Origin: Mucilaginibacter kameinonensis
GTDB lineage: Bacteria; Bacteroidota; Bacteroidia; Sphingobacteriales; Sphingobacteriaceae
Length of the DNA: 64,000 nucleotides
Assembly (NCBI RefSeq): GCF_003675385.1
Contig: NZ_RCWZ01000003.1
Span: 868,001-932,000 of the forward strand
Direction of reading: 5' to 3'
Shown one piece after another: positions 8,516 to 18,643 of the stretch (position 1 is its first letter; every line of letters begins with the position of its first letter). The notes under the pieces were generated by a model. That model saw only the letters and a program-made list of their open reading frames with translations, had not been told where the DNA came from and ran no database searches. A program made the position numbers and the translations under genes.

Positions 8516-11500
8516 CTATTCTTTATCATTTTTGACAGGGAGCGCGAAGTAAAATGTTGAGCCTTTTCCTTCCTCACTATCCACCCAAATACGGCCACCT
8601 TCACGTTTAATAATCTCGGACGAAATATATAAACCAAGGCCTAAACCCGGGAATGTATGCTGTTTAGCACCGCTAACCCTGTAAAACTGTTCAAAAACAC
8701 GACTTTGCTTTTCTTTTGAGATACCGATCCCGAAATCCTGTACACTAACCACTACCTCATCATTTTCAATCCGACTCTTTAAAATTATATTTTCGGTGTG
8801 TGGCGAGTATTTGATGGCATTGGTGATCAAATTGACCAAAACCTGGCTTATGCGCTCTCTATCAGCATACACTTGTCCTGTTTCCTGTAATTGTTCAATA
8901 AGTGTATGTTTTTTTGTAGTACGTTGTAAATCTTCCGTTACCTCTTTAATGAGGGCATTAAAATCAAACACGGTATAATTAAACTGAAGCCTGCCGGAGT
9001 TTATCTTGGTAACATCCAATAAATCGGCAATTAAACTGGTAAGGCGGTTCAATTGGGCATCCATCTTACTAATCATGGATGCTTCCAGGGTGTCGCCTTT
9101 TTTGGTGAGCATACGTTCAAGCACCTGGGTATAGGCTTTAATGCTGGTAACCGGCGTTTTTAACTCATGGCTTGCTATCCCAATAAATTCGTCTTTTTGC
9201 TGCTGTAAAAGCTTTTGTTCGGAAATATCAAAAGTTACCCCTACCATTTGAGTAGCTTTCCCCCTGTCATTGAACCGCGCCTTTCCCGAAGCATTGATCC
9301 AGTGTATTGAACCATCGGGCCACGTAACCCGGTACTCGGCATTATACACTGTTCTATTCCTGATAGCCTCGTTTACTCTTTTCTGTACAACATCCCGGTA
9401 TTCGGGCAGCATCACAGATAAAAGATCCGGAAAATTAAATACCGCATCTTTATCAAGACCATAATTAGCCTTACACTGCGGCGTACAGAACATAATACCG
9501 GTTTCCAGATCCAGTTCATAAGAGCCTAAACGACCGGCTTCAAGGGCAATTTCAAGACGCTGATTAATCTGAACAAGCTCCTCCCTTGATTTACGGCGAT
9601 CAGTAATATCACGGGCAACTGCAAAAAGATATGGCTCATCCGACAGCATCAAACTAACCATATTGATCTCTACCGGGTAAACTGAGCCATTTTTACGGCG
9701 ATAAAGCGTTTCGTACTGAGGGATGTTTTGTTGTTGCGCTTTATTAAAAGCCCGGTTAAAAGTTATATCATCGTGGTAAATATCTATATCAGCCACGTTC
9801 ATGGTCAGTGATTCTTCTTCGCTGTAACACCAATCATCAAGTGCTACGCTGTTTACGTAGGCAATTGATCCATCAGCACGTAACAACATGAATATGTCCG
9901 AAGCGTTATCGGCCATAAACTTGAAACGCTTCAGCTCGTCTTCGGCATTCTTTTGTTTGGTTACGTCTATTACCGTACCCAGCATCCTGACCGGAATGTG
10001 CTCGTCATCATAGTAAACTTTCCCTTCTGCTTCAATCACGTGCATGCTGCCATCCCGCCATAAAACCCGGCCGGTATAAAAAAGCTGACCAGTTTTTAAA
10101 GCAACATCAAACGCCTTATCTCTTATATGCCTGTCATCCGGAAAAATCCTGTCAATATAACTCTCATGATCAGGCGATTCATCAATATCCATGATCACAT
10201 TAAAACGTGGTGAAGTGATCACTTCGTCTGTAACCAGGTTTAAATCAAACGTACCCATCTCGGCAACATCAATAGCCAACCTGGCGCGTTCTTCAGCATC
10301 TTCAATTTTACGTTTGGCAATTACCTGATTGGTTACTTCAGATGCTACAGCAATGATGCCGGTAACGCCGTTACTATCCTTTAAAGCCTCGTAAACAAAG
10401 TCTACATAAGTTTTTTCGATCTTGCCATTCCTGGGCAGGTATACAGGCCTTTCAACAGCAATAAATCGTTCGCCGGTATTGTATACATGATCAAGCAAAG
10501 CTTCAAGCCCTTGCCCTTTGGCTTCCGGTAAACCTTCAAAAATTGGCTTACCAACAGTTTCCTCTGCTGTTTTGCCCCACAGCTCAAACACCGGGGCGTT
10601 GGCAATCTCAACCACATAATCCCGTCCTTTAAAAACAGCTATGGCGACAGGTGCCTGTAATATCAGCGAACGAAAATTCTGCTCACTTTCTATAAGTTCA
10701 AGGCGGGCTACCGTTTCATCAGTTATATCCTGTAGCGTGCCGTTTAACCTGATGGCTACTCCATTTTCATCATACAATGCTTTACCCTTGGCCCTCACTA
10801 CACGCTCAATTTTTGTACGGGGATTTACAATAGTATATTCAACGTCGTACTTGCCTCCGGACGAAGGTAGCAAAGCCGCACGAATGGCATCAGCAACACT
10901 TTGCCTGTCTTTTTCTGCAATTACCGCTATTGCCGAGTCAAGTTCTATTTCATCATGAGGGTCTAATCCAAACCAATCTTTTAACCTGTCGTTACCGATA
11001 AATTTATTAGTATGGGGATTAAGATCCCAGGTGCCCAATTCTGCGGCATCTATAGCAAACTCCAGCTCGGTTTTGCTTTCTTTTAGTTTATTGAATGCCA
11101 GCACCTTTTCTGTAGTTTCGGTACAAGCTACCAGGATCCCACCCGGTTTACCCGATTCATCAATGACAGGGCTGTAACTAAATGTCCAGTAAATATCTTC
11201 GATAGTGCCGTTCCGAAAAAATGGGATCAATTGGTCTTCATGCCAGGTTGCCCCACCACCGGATAACACCTGCACTATCAATGGTTCGAGGATATGCCAG
11301 ATCTCGGCCCAGAAAACTTTGGCCGGTTGTCCTAAAAGTGTTGGGTGTTTACCGTTCATTCCAAGGCTGGGACGGTAGGCATCGTTATAAAAGCAAACAA
11401 GATCGGGCCCCCAGTACATAAACATCGGGAAGCGCGAATTTAGCACGATACCTATGGTAGTGCGCAGGCTTACGGGCCATTGATCTGGTGTGCCAATAGA

Positions 11501-11581
11501 TGTTCCGGACCAGTCATGTGCCCTAATCAGCGCGCCCATCTCGCCGCCGCCCTCCAAAAATTTCAAACTATCCTGCTGCAT
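8516..11581 (-). CDS. Multi-PAS soluble sensor histidine kinase
   Basis: A 1021-residue kinase without a signal peptide or membrane helix, so cytoplasmic. I count about six PAS/PAC modules (roughly 30-160, 170-290, 300-420, 430-555, 560-680 and 685-795). The first has the HDWSGTSIGTPDQWPVSLR opening common in Bacteroidota and proteobacterial PAS kinases. It is followed by HisKA with SHELKTP (phospho-His near residue 804) and a HATPase domain with N-box NLITNAIKYS, DFGIGI and GLGLGLY. It is followed on the same strand by the lone receiver at 8078-8461. The signal is unknown; no haem, flavin or chromophore residues can be assigned by eye. Confidence 0.92.
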   Translation of the reverse strand: MQQDSLKFLEGGGEMGALIRAHDWSGTSIGTPDQWPVSLRTTIGIVLNSRFPMFMYWGPDLVCFYNDAYRPSLGMNGKHPTLLGQPAKVFWAEIWHILEPLIVQVLSGGGATWHEDQLIPFFRNGTIEDIYWTFSYSPVIDESGKPGGILVACTETTEKVLAFNKLKESKTELEFAIDAAELGTWDLNPHTNKFIGNDRLKDWFGLDPHDEIELDSAIAVIAEKDRQSVADAIRAALLPSSGGKYDVEYTIVNPRTKIERVVRAKGKALYDENGVAIRLNGTLQDITDETVARLELIESEQNFRSLILQAPVAIAVFKGRDYVVEIANAPVFELWGKTAEETVGKPIFEGLPEAKGQGLEALLDHVYNTGERFIAVERPVYLPRNGKIEKTYVDFVYEALKDSNGVTGIIAVASEVTNQVIAKRKIEDAEERARLAIDVAEMGTFDLNLVTDEVITSPRFNVIMDIDESPDHESYIDRIFPDDRHIRDKAFDVALKTGQLFYTGRVLWRDGSMHVIEAEGKVYYDDEHIPVRMLGTVIDVTKQKNAEDELKRFKFMADNASDIFMLLRADGSIAYVNSVALDDWCYSEEESLTMNVADIDIYHDDITFNRAFNKAQQQNIPQYETLYRRKNGSVYPVEINMVSLMLSDEPYLFAVARDITDRRKSREELVQINQRLEIALEAGRLGSYELDLETGIMFCTPQCKANYGLDKDAVFNFPDLLSVMLPEYRDVVQKRVNEAIRNRTVYNAEYRVTWPDGSIHWINASGKARFNDRGKATQMVGVTFDISEQKLLQQQKDEFIGIASHELKTPVTSIKAYTQVLERMLTKKGDTLEASMISKMDAQLNRLTSLIADLLDVTKINSGRLQFNYTVFDFNALIKEVTEDLQRTTKKHTLIEQLQETGQVYADRERISQVLVNLITNAIKYSPHTENIILKSRIENDEVVVSVQDFGIGISKEKQSRVFEQFYRVSGAKQHTFPGLGLGLYISSEIIKREGGRIWVDSEEGKGSTFYFALPVKNDKE

Positions 11582-11680
11582 TTACGATTGTACGATGAAG
11601 TAAACATCAACACCTAAGTTAAGTTTTACAATCGTATTAATTACCTATGAATTAATTTTATTCACAAAATAGCAATTATC

Positions 11681-12463
11681 CTAAAAATCAGAGTAATCTG
11701 CCGGGCGCAGAAAGATTATATCGGCATGTGATACGTTATGCTGATACTCCGGTTTAGCCGAAAGCGTTTTCCAGTACTCATCCTTACCAAAAGCATCCCA
11801 ATGTTTATCCCTATCCTCTTTACTGTTAAAGGTGGTCATGTACATCAGGTTGGGCATGTGGCTACCTGCGATGACTTCAGAGTAAAAAACTGCATTGAAA
11901 CCGAGGCGTTTAAAAAGTCCTATTTCGTCGCCAACGTTAAACATGGTTACTTTGTTAATGTTCAATTTTTCGGTGGGGCTTTCATAGCTGCGCAATTCAT
12001 AAACCCTGTCGGCTTTTTTGGCGGTAAGGTTAGGAACATCTGTTGAGGGCATTCCCGGAAAAGCCTGCAATATGATAGTTTCCAAACGGGTGTAAGGCTG
12101 TTCGTTATAAGCGGCATCAATATATTCTTTGCCATCGGCAAGGTATGCGGCATCGGCCTCTAATTTTTGATCAATCCCCATTAATTTGTCCCAGGACTGA
12201 AAAGGTGTAAACACATACAATAGCTTTGCAGTATCAACCTGTGTAACGGGCTTAAACACACCAACGTTTTTCACGCCCGCCCTGTGCAGTGCGGGGATAT
12301 AAGCTTGTTGTAAGTATTTTTCGATTGTGCTTTCCTGCGCCTGGGTTTTGTAGTGATATATTTTAAGCTGATAATAATTACGCGCAGGGGCATTTGCAAA
12401 TACTGAGGCTACAATAAAAAAACAGGCTACAAAGCCAAGGGATGTTTTATTAACAAAGTTCAT
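11681..12463 (-). CDS. NIPSNAP-family secreted protein
   Basis: A 261-residue protein with a signal peptide (cleavage probably after the VFANA segment near residue 24) and two ferredoxin-like dimeric alpha/beta barrel halves (about 28-125 and 145-255). The second opens with RVYELRSYESPTEKLNINKV, the wording typical of NIPSNAP domains. I used the ATG at 12463, since the longer frame from 12499 only adds polar residues before the signal peptide and overlaps the previous gene by 4 bp. It follows the hybrid sensor gene by 32 bp. In related genomes NIPSNAP proteins often sit beside DUF1080 or sugar-isomerase genes, as here; the biochemical role is unknown. Confidence 0.82.
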   Translation of the reverse strand: MNFVNKTSLGFVACFFIVASVFANAPARNYYQLKIYHYKTQAQESTIEKYLQQAYIPALHRAGVKNVGVFKPVTQVDTAKLLYVFTPFQSWDKLMGIDQKLEADAAYLADGKEYIDAAYNEQPYTRLETIILQAFPGMPSTDVPNLTAKKADRVYELRSYESPTEKLNINKVTMFNVGDEIGLFKRLGFNAVFYSEVIAGSHMPNLMYMTTFNSKEDRDKHWDAFGKDEYWKTLSAKPEYQHNVSHADIIFLRPADYSDF

Positions 12464-12495
12464 AATGGCAGATGGTTTCTGGAGTAAATATAAAC

Positions 12496-15400
12496 TCATT
12501 TTAGCAAAGTTGTGTTAAGCCCGTTTATATATTTCCCCCATTTTTCAAGCATCTCCATTAAATCTGAAAGCTTCATAGGCTTGCTCAAATAATCATTCAT
12601 TCCGGCATCCAGGCAGGCCTGCCGGTCTTCGGGCATAGCGTTGGCAGTCATGGCAATAATCACCGGCTGTTCCTGCATATTACTGCGGATAAAGCGGGTT
12701 GTTTCCAAACCATCCATGTCAGGCATCTGCACATCCATCAAAATTAAATCGTAATGCTTAGCCACCATGGCATTTAATGCCACGTGACCATTTTCGGCAA
12801 TATCCGCACTATAGCCCATTTTGCTTAGCATATGGATAGCCAGCTTCTGATTTATTAAATTATCCTCAGCTATCAGGATGCTCATCGGATAATTTCTGGC
12901 AAAATCTTTTGAAAACACTGTTTGCACAGGTTGCACGTCGGTTTTAATCCCACTGCCGGTTTTTAACTGTTCAACAATATACTTGTGTAAAAGATTATGT
13001 TTGGTTGGCTTTGTCAGTACGGCATTAAACACAGTATCCTCCCGCTTACCTTGCTCACTGCCTATTGAACTTAACAAAATGATAGGCATTTCCGGAAATT
13101 TCTGCCTCACCGCTTTAGCCAGCTGTAAGCCGTCCATTTCGGGCATGCTCATGTCAGTTATTAAAAGATCAACCTTTTCATCTTGCTGTTCAAGCACTTT
13201 CAGGGCTTCATTGCCTGAAGCAACAACTACCGGGTCATATTTCCATTGCCTTAGCTGGGTGTCAATAATGCCTCGGTTGGTGGCGTTATCATCAACAAAT
13301 AAAACGCGTTTATTTTCAAGTTCGGCAAGGTTGAGATAAACGTAATTTCGTTTTGCCTGCTGCCCTACTTTTAATTTTATGGTAAACGAAAAGGTAGTCC
13401 CCCTCCCTATTTCACTTTGTACGCTGATATCGCCCCCCATTAGCCTGACCAGTTTTTCGCTGATGGCCAGCCCCAGGCCGGTCCCCCCGTACTTACGGGT
13501 GGTGCTTGAATCAACCTGCGAAAATGGTTTAAACAAGCGCTCCAGTTTATCATCAGGGATACCGATACCCGTGTCCCTGATCTTAAATATCAATTCCAGG
13601 TCATCGCCTTTTTGCGCCTTTACACCCGCGCTTATAAAAACCTCGCCCTGGGCAGTAAATTTCACCGCGTTGCCTACAAGGTTAATCAGGATCTGGCGAA
13701 GCCGTATCGAATCGCAAATGATCTGTACAGGCACGTTGTGCTCCACTTGATAAACCAGGTCAAGATTTAAACGTGAAGCCTTTTCTGCAAAAACGTCCAA
13801 AACCCCTTCTATGCAATCCCTCAAATCAAAATCTTCTTCGTCAAGCTCCATATTGCCCGATTCAATTTTGGAGAAATCGAGGATGTCATTAATTACCGTT
13901 AACAGTGCGTCACCGCAATTTTTTATGGTTTCGGTGTACTCTTCCTGTTCGGTAGTAAGTTTGGTACTGCCCAGCAATGTTGCCATGCCAATAACTCCAT
14001 TCATCGGTGTACGAATTTCGTGACTCATGGTAGCCAGGAAAATACTTTTGGCTTTGTTGGCGTTCTCGGCCTCTTCCCGGGCCTTTTCCGATATTTCGCG
14101 GGCTACGCGCTCGTTCTCCGTCATTTGCACCAGGCTTTCTGTACGCTCTTTTACCTGCCGCTCCAGTACCATTTTTTGAGCCTTCAGAAACTTAACCCGG
14201 TATTTAAAAATAAAATACAGCAACGCTATTATGGCTATCACAACAATTAGCCTAAACCACCAGGTCATCCAAAATGGCGGCACTATTGTAATTTTCAACC
14301 CGGTTGAAGCCGGCGACCATAAGCCTGACGCATTCTGATATCTTAATTTAAAAACATAATCTCCTGGGGGTAAATTGGTGTACGAAGCGGTATTACGACT
14401 TCCTACATTGTTCCAATCCGTATCAAAATTTTCAAGTATATAACTGTAATTCTTTTTATCTGCCGATGAGTAATCAAGCGCCGCATACTGTAATGTTATT
14501 ACCGATTGTTTGTAAGATAATCTAATTGCCCTGGTATAGCTTATATCCTGCTTTAAAGGCGAAGGATCATCTTTATCACGGGCAATTTTCACCGTTTTAT
14601 TGAACAACTGAAAATTGGTGATCACCAGCGGCATAAATGCAGATGGCTTTAAGATCTGCCGGGGAGTAAAAGAATTAAAACCGTTAATGCCGCCGAAAAA
14701 AATCCTTCCTTCCCTGGTTTGTAGGGCCGAATGTGATTTAAATTCCTCATCCTGCAAGCCATCTTCGATAGTGTAATTTTTAAAAGTACGCTTAACCGGA
14801 TCGTAATTAGATAAACCATTATTGGTACTTATCCAGATGGTGCCTAATTTATCTTCGCGTACAGCATAAATAACATCGCTCGGCAAGCCATCTTTTGTAG
14901 TAAATGCTGTAAAATGTTTGGTAACCGGGTTAAGGAGATTGAGCCCTGAAAGGGTACTGATCCAGATCTGGCCCTTGCTGTCTTCAAACAAATCCGGGAT
15001 ACTGTTATTACTGATACTGTTGCGCTTTTCATCGTGCTGAAAACGGGTAAAGGTCCCGGTTTTCCTGTCCATCAGGTTTAAACCGGCATCAAATGTACCT
15101 ACCCAAAAATTGTTATTATGATCTTCAAGCAAAGCGTATACCCTATCGCTGCTGATACTTTTTGGATCATTCAGATCATAGCGAAATGCCGAAAACGTGC
15201 CCGACTTTTCATCATACAAGTCAAGCCCCCCATTGTAAGTACCCACCCAGGTACGGTTATCGCGCGTTTGGGTAAGCGCGTAAATATTGTTATTGCTTAA
15301 ACTGCCGGGCTTTGCAGCATCATGCTTAAAACTGGTAAATCTATCCGTTTTAGGGTCAAAGCGGCACAAACCATCTCCCCATGTACCCATCCAGAAATTA

Positions 15401-16686
15401 CCGCTGTGGTCCTGGGTAATTTTCAATACATAATTCCCTACCAGGCTATTTGGATTTTTAGGATCATTCATGTAGTGTTTAACCGTGCCATCTTTATTAA
15501 ATACATTAACACCGCCGCCATCGGTACCAACCCAGATATTGCCGTACTGATCTTCGTGCAGACTAAGTACAAAGTTATTGGCCAGGCTTTGTGGCGATGA
15601 GTTGTGCCTGAAATGCGAAAAGCTTTCGGTACTGCGTTTGTACAGGTTTATGCCGCCGCTAAAAGCCCCAAGCCACATGTTGCCCATCCTGTCGCGGCAA
15701 ATACTGTAAATGGAGTTACCGTTGATACTGCCCCGGTCAATATCGTCGTGTTTGTAATTTGTTATTTTACCTGTTACCGGATCGAGGATATTAACGCCGT
15801 TATTCTCAGAACCTATCCAAAGCTTGCCATTCAGGTCCATACTTAAGGACAAAATGGTATTGCCTGCGATGGTATTAGGATCGGTATCGCTATGAATATA
15901 GTGCTTAAACGTGCCTGCCTCCGGAGTAAATAAATTAAGACCACCGTCTTCTGTACCAACCCATAGCCGACCGGAATTATCTTCATAAATACTGCTTACA
16001 TAAGTGCCGGAAAGGCTTGTATTCACGCCGGGTTGATTTTGGTAACTGGTAAATGTTCCTGCTTTCCTGTCGAATAGGTTTAGACCGCCGCCCAGGGTAC
16101 CTACCCATAAACGATGCTTTGAATCCTCCTTCAGTGCTGTTACATCGTCGTTGCTTAATGACGATGGCTTTTCATCGTCATGCTTATAATGGGTGATCCT
16201 GTTTTTACGGATATCAAACCTGTCGAGCCCACCTTTTTGGCTGGCTATCCATAATATTCCTTCGTGATCAAATATCAGCCTGTTTACAAAATTGCTTGAT
16301 ATGGTGTTTGAATTGGCGTTATCGTGGAAGTAATGCACAAACTTGCCGGTTTTCCGGTCAAGCTTATTCAGGCCGAAAAGCGTGGCCAGCCAGATATTGC
16401 CATCCTTATCCTCTGCAATGTCCGATACCAGGTTACTGCTTAGGGAATTATCATCCTGGATACTATGTTTATAGATTACAAAGCCGTAGCCATCATAGCG
16501 GTTAAGGCCATCGCGGGTGCCAATCCACATAAAACCCCGGCTATCCTGAATAATGGTGCTTACATTAATTTGAGATAATCCCTCGCGTGTACCTATGTGT
16601 TCAAACTTAAGGTTCCTATCCTGCGAAAACCCGTTTTGAGCAACCAATAAGGCAACTGCAACAAACAAATACTTAAAGATATTCAC
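12496..16686 (-). CDS. Hybrid two-component sensor with two receivers, no DNA-binding domain
   Basis: A 1396-residue protein: signal peptide (1-21), a long periplasmic propeller of about 14 reg_prop repeats (each with an SLSSNxV-type or WVGTxGGGLN motif) to about residue 690, a Y_Y_Y domain (about 720-785), and a membrane helix near 800-818. The cytoplasmic part has a coiled coil, HisKA with SHEIRTPMNG (phospho-His near 888), HATPase (about 940-1060), receiver 1 (about 1128-1245) and receiver 2 (about 1268-1390). Classical HTCS proteins end in an AraC domain; this one stops after the second receiver, so output must go through phosphotransfer or another protein. The propeller suggests a carbohydrate ligand, which fits the sugar locus next to it. 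Confidence 0.92.
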   Translation of the reverse strand: MNIFKYLFVAVALLVAQNGFSQDRNLKFEHIGTREGLSQINVSTIIQDSRGFMWIGTRDGLNRYDGYGFVIYKHSIQDDNSLSSNLVSDIAEDKDGNIWLATLFGLNKLDRKTGKFVHYFHDNANSNTISSNFVNRLIFDHEGILWIASQKGGLDRFDIRKNRITHYKHDDEKPSSLSNDDVTALKEDSKHRLWVGTLGGGLNLFDRKAGTFTSYQNQPGVNTSLSGTYVSSIYEDNSGRLWVGTEDGGLNLFTPEAGTFKHYIHSDTDPNTIAGNTILSLSMDLNGKLWIGSENNGVNILDPVTGKITNYKHDDIDRGSINGNSIYSICRDRMGNMWLGAFSGGINLYKRSTESFSHFRHNSSPQSLANNFVLSLHEDQYGNIWVGTDGGGVNVFNKDGTVKHYMNDPKNPNSLVGNYVLKITQDHSGNFWMGTWGDGLCRFDPKTDRFTSFKHDAAKPGSLSNNNIYALTQTRDNRTWVGTYNGGLDLYDEKSGTFSAFRYDLNDPKSISSDRVYALLEDHNNNFWVGTFDAGLNLMDRKTGTFTRFQHDEKRNSISNNSIPDLFEDSKGQIWISTLSGLNLLNPVTKHFTAFTTKDGLPSDVIYAVREDKLGTIWISTNNGLSNYDPVKRTFKNYTIEDGLQDEEFKSHSALQTREGRIFFGGINGFNSFTPRQILKPSAFMPLVITNFQLFNKTVKIARDKDDPSPLKQDISYTRAIRLSYKQSVITLQYAALDYSSADKKNYSYILENFDTDWNNVGSRNTASYTNLPPGDYVFKLRYQNASGLWSPASTGLKITIVPPFWMTWWFRLIVVIAIIALLYFIFKYRVKFLKAQKMVLERQVKERTESLVQMTENERVAREISEKAREEAENANKAKSIFLATMSHEIRTPMNGVIGMATLLGSTKLTTEQEEYTETIKNCGDALLTVINDILDFSKIESGNMELDEEDFDLRDCIEGVLDVFAEKASRLNLDLVYQVEHNVPVQIICDSIRLRQILINLVGNAVKFTAQGEVFISAGVKAQKGDDLELIFKIRDTGIGIPDDKLERLFKPFSQVDSSTTRKYGGTGLGLAISEKLVRLMGGDISVQSEIGRGTTFSFTIKLKVGQQAKRNYVYLNLAELENKRVLFVDDNATNRGIIDTQLRQWKYDPVVVASGNEALKVLEQQDEKVDLLITDMSMPEMDGLQLAKAVRQKFPEMPIILLSSIGSEQGKREDTVFNAVLTKPTKHNLLHKYIVEQLKTGSGIKTDVQPVQTVFSKDFARNYPMSILIAEDNLINQKLAIHMLSKMGYSADIAENGHVALNAMVAKHYDLILMDVQMPDMDGLETTRFIRSNMQEQPVIIAMTANAMPEDRQACLDAGMNDYLSKPMKLSDLMEMLEKWGKYINGLNTTLLK

Positions 16687-16866
16687 AGTAACGGGCTGTA
16701 TTAAAATTAATAAAAATTGGCTTACCTAAGCAAGAAACAAAATGGCTTATAGCTTAACTTATACGGTCAGTATTATTTATAAGTTTAAAATAGACAAAAA
16801 AAGTAACAAAACAGATACCATTAAGCAATATTGAGTTCAGCAGGCAAAAGCTCAAAATTGCAATAT

Positions 16867-16898
16867 AAAAAAAGCCTCCCGGTGTTTACGGGAGGCTT
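16867..16898 (-). terminator. Rho-independent terminator of the sugar locus
   Basis: On the minus strand a 10-bp perfect stem (AAGCCTCCCG / CGGGAGGCTT) with a 7-nt loop is followed by seven T. It lies 27 bp past the stop of the DUF1080 gene and ends the long minus-strand carbohydrate gene run. Confidence 0.9.
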
Positions 16899-16924
16899 AC
16901 AATATTGTTAGTTATTGATATAGC

Positions 16925-17695
16925 TTACAACTCTCTTACCCAAATATTACGGAAGCTAAGCGGCTCGCTTTTATCGCCGTGAGCTTGTAATTTAATTGGC
17001 GACGGGCCGTGTTTTTTACCCTCGTAAGATGGTTTGCCAATGTACTGTGTAGGGCCAAGCAACTCAAAGTTGTTTTCAACCAATACACCATTGAAAAACA
17101 CGGTAGCTCTTGCTGCCGATTTTAATGAACCATCTTCGTTAAATACAGGAGCAGTCCAGATTACGTCATAAATATTCCACTCGCCTGGTTTGCGGCCAGG
17201 GTTTGCCAACGGAATAACTTGTTTGTACAAGCTGCCTGCCATACCGTTAACGTAAGTTTTGTTTTCGTATGAATCTAAAACCTGTAACTCGTACCCGGCA
17301 TCGCCTTTACCAATCGAGGCCAAAAACACACCGCTGTTACCGCGGGCTTGTCCGGTACCGGTAATGCTTGCAGGTACTTTCCATTCAATATGCAACTGGT
17401 AATTGTTAAAGCTCTTTTTAGTTTCGATATTACCTGTAGCTTTGTTTACGGTAAGCACATCGCCTTTTACCAACCATTTGGCAGGGGTTTTATCTTCAAC
17501 AGAAACCCATTCATCAAGGCCTTTGCCATTAAACAAAATGATGGCATCTGAAGGAGCATCACCTAAATTTTTGCCGGGGGTAACTACTTTAGGTACCGGT
17601 TCCCAAATTTCTGTGTCTTCAGGTTTCGCATTTTGTGCGTTCGCCATGAAGCAGCTACCTGCTAAAAGGGCGGTTAATATTAAAGGATATTTCAT
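16925..17695 (-). CDS. DUF1080 / 3-keto-disaccharide hydrolase domain protein
   Basis: A 256-residue secreted protein: signal peptide 1-20 (ending MANAQ), then a jelly-roll domain of the DUF1080 (3-keto-disaccharide hydrolase) family. Typical features are the opening DAIILFNGKGLDEW, the GNSGVFL segment near residue 122 and the C-terminal PLSFRNIWVREL. Members are linked to breakdown of 3-oxidised glycosides made by GMC-type glycoside 3-dehydrogenases, both of which are encoded in this locus. It starts 21 bp after the preceding isomerase gene and is the last gene before a strong terminator. The precise sugar is unknown. Confidence 0.88.
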   Translation of the reverse strand: MKYPLILTALLAGSCFMANAQNAKPEDTEIWEPVPKVVTPGKNLGDAPSDAIILFNGKGLDEWVSVEDKTPAKWLVKGDVLTVNKATGNIETKKSFNNYQLHIEWKVPASITGTGQARGNSGVFLASIGKGDAGYELQVLDSYENKTYVNGMAGSLYKQVIPLANPGRKPGEWNIYDVIWTAPVFNEDGSLKSAARATVFFNGVLVENNFELLGPTQYIGKPSYEGKKHGPSPIKLQAHGDKSEPLSFRNIWVREL

Positions 17696-17716
17696 CTCTA
17701 TTCGGTTTTAATTGGT

Positions 17717-18592
17717 TTAAACGTGAAGTGTATCTTTCAAATATGAAGCACTTTTCGCGATGCTCACATACGGATCGATGTTGGTGAAGTTTTCCTGCTC
17801 AACAATAAAGTGCTTAATGCCGGCCAGTTTAGCTTTACCTAATATGGTTTTAAAGTCGATATCGCCATTGCCAATTTCTGTATTCAGTTCGGCATTGGTT
17901 TTATCCCTGTCTTTAACGTGTACAAATTCGAAGCGGCCTGGGTGTTTTGAAAAGATCTCAACAGGATCTTTACCGGCGCGTACTACCCAGTAGATATCCA
18001 TTTCCATGGCTACCAGTTTAGGGTCGGTGTTGTTCAATACTACATCGTAAAAAGTAGTATCGCCAACAGGAGCCCACTCAAAGTTATGATTGTGATAACC
18101 TAACTTCAAGCCAGATTTTTTCAGGATCTCGGCAATTTTATTCATTTTATCAGCAACACCTTTGCAATCATCAACCGTTTTAATAAAGTTGTGATTTAAC
18201 GCCGGAATGATAATATGCGATTGACCGATAGTATTAGCAACTTCAATATAAGCGTTTAAATCATCAGTTTTGCCTGAGCCTAAGTACTCATCCAAACCGT
18301 AATGGCCGCTTGCAGTTGTTAAGCCGTTGTCTTTTAAAAGCTGGCTAAATTCTTTGCCTTTCAAACCCCAATAACCGGTTTCTTTGTTAAAACCAAACGT
18401 TTCAACTTCTTTATAACCGGCTTTTGCTACCTGTGCAATAACACCTTTTACATCTTTGGGTAATTGATCGCGCAGGCTATACAATTGCAGGCCCACTTTA
18501 TTTGTAGCTTTAGCCGATATCAACTTAGGTGCAATAACCGCACCGGCAGCAATTAATCCGGCTTGTGCTAAAAATGTTCTTCTGGTTGTCAT
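17717..18592 (-). CDS. Sugar phosphate isomerase/epimerase-like TIM-barrel protein, Tat-exported
   Basis: A 291-residue AP-endonuclease-2-type TIM barrel. A Tat-type signal (TTRRTFLAQAG, hydrophobic to about residue 27) points to periplasmic export. Candidate metal ligands follow the family pattern: E/H residues in GYHNHNFEW (near 166), D in MEMDIYW (near 197), H in FVHVKD (near 224) and E in IVEQE (near 264). Related periplasmic members act on 3-keto sugars or their eliminated glycal products (established for some homologues; assignment here is inference). It lies between the TIM-barrel gene at 18644 and DUF1080 with short gaps. Confidence 0.87.
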   Translation of the reverse strand: MTTRRTFLAQAGLIAAGAVIAPKLISAKATNKVGLQLYSLRDQLPKDVKGVIAQVAKAGYKEVETFGFNKETGYWGLKGKEFSQLLKDNGLTTASGHYGLDEYLGSGKTDDLNAYIEVANTIGQSHIIIPALNHNFIKTVDDCKGVADKMNKIAEILKKSGLKLGYHNHNFEWAPVGDTTFYDVVLNNTDPKLVAMEMDIYWVVRAGKDPVEIFSKHPGRFEFVHVKDRDKTNAELNTEIGNGDIDFKTILGKAKLAGIKHFIVEQENFTNIDPYVSIAKSASYLKDTLHV

Positions 18593-18643
18593 GTATTTGT
18601 TTTAGTTAGTTTAGCTTTTTAGAGTGATAAGGTGATGTAAGGT

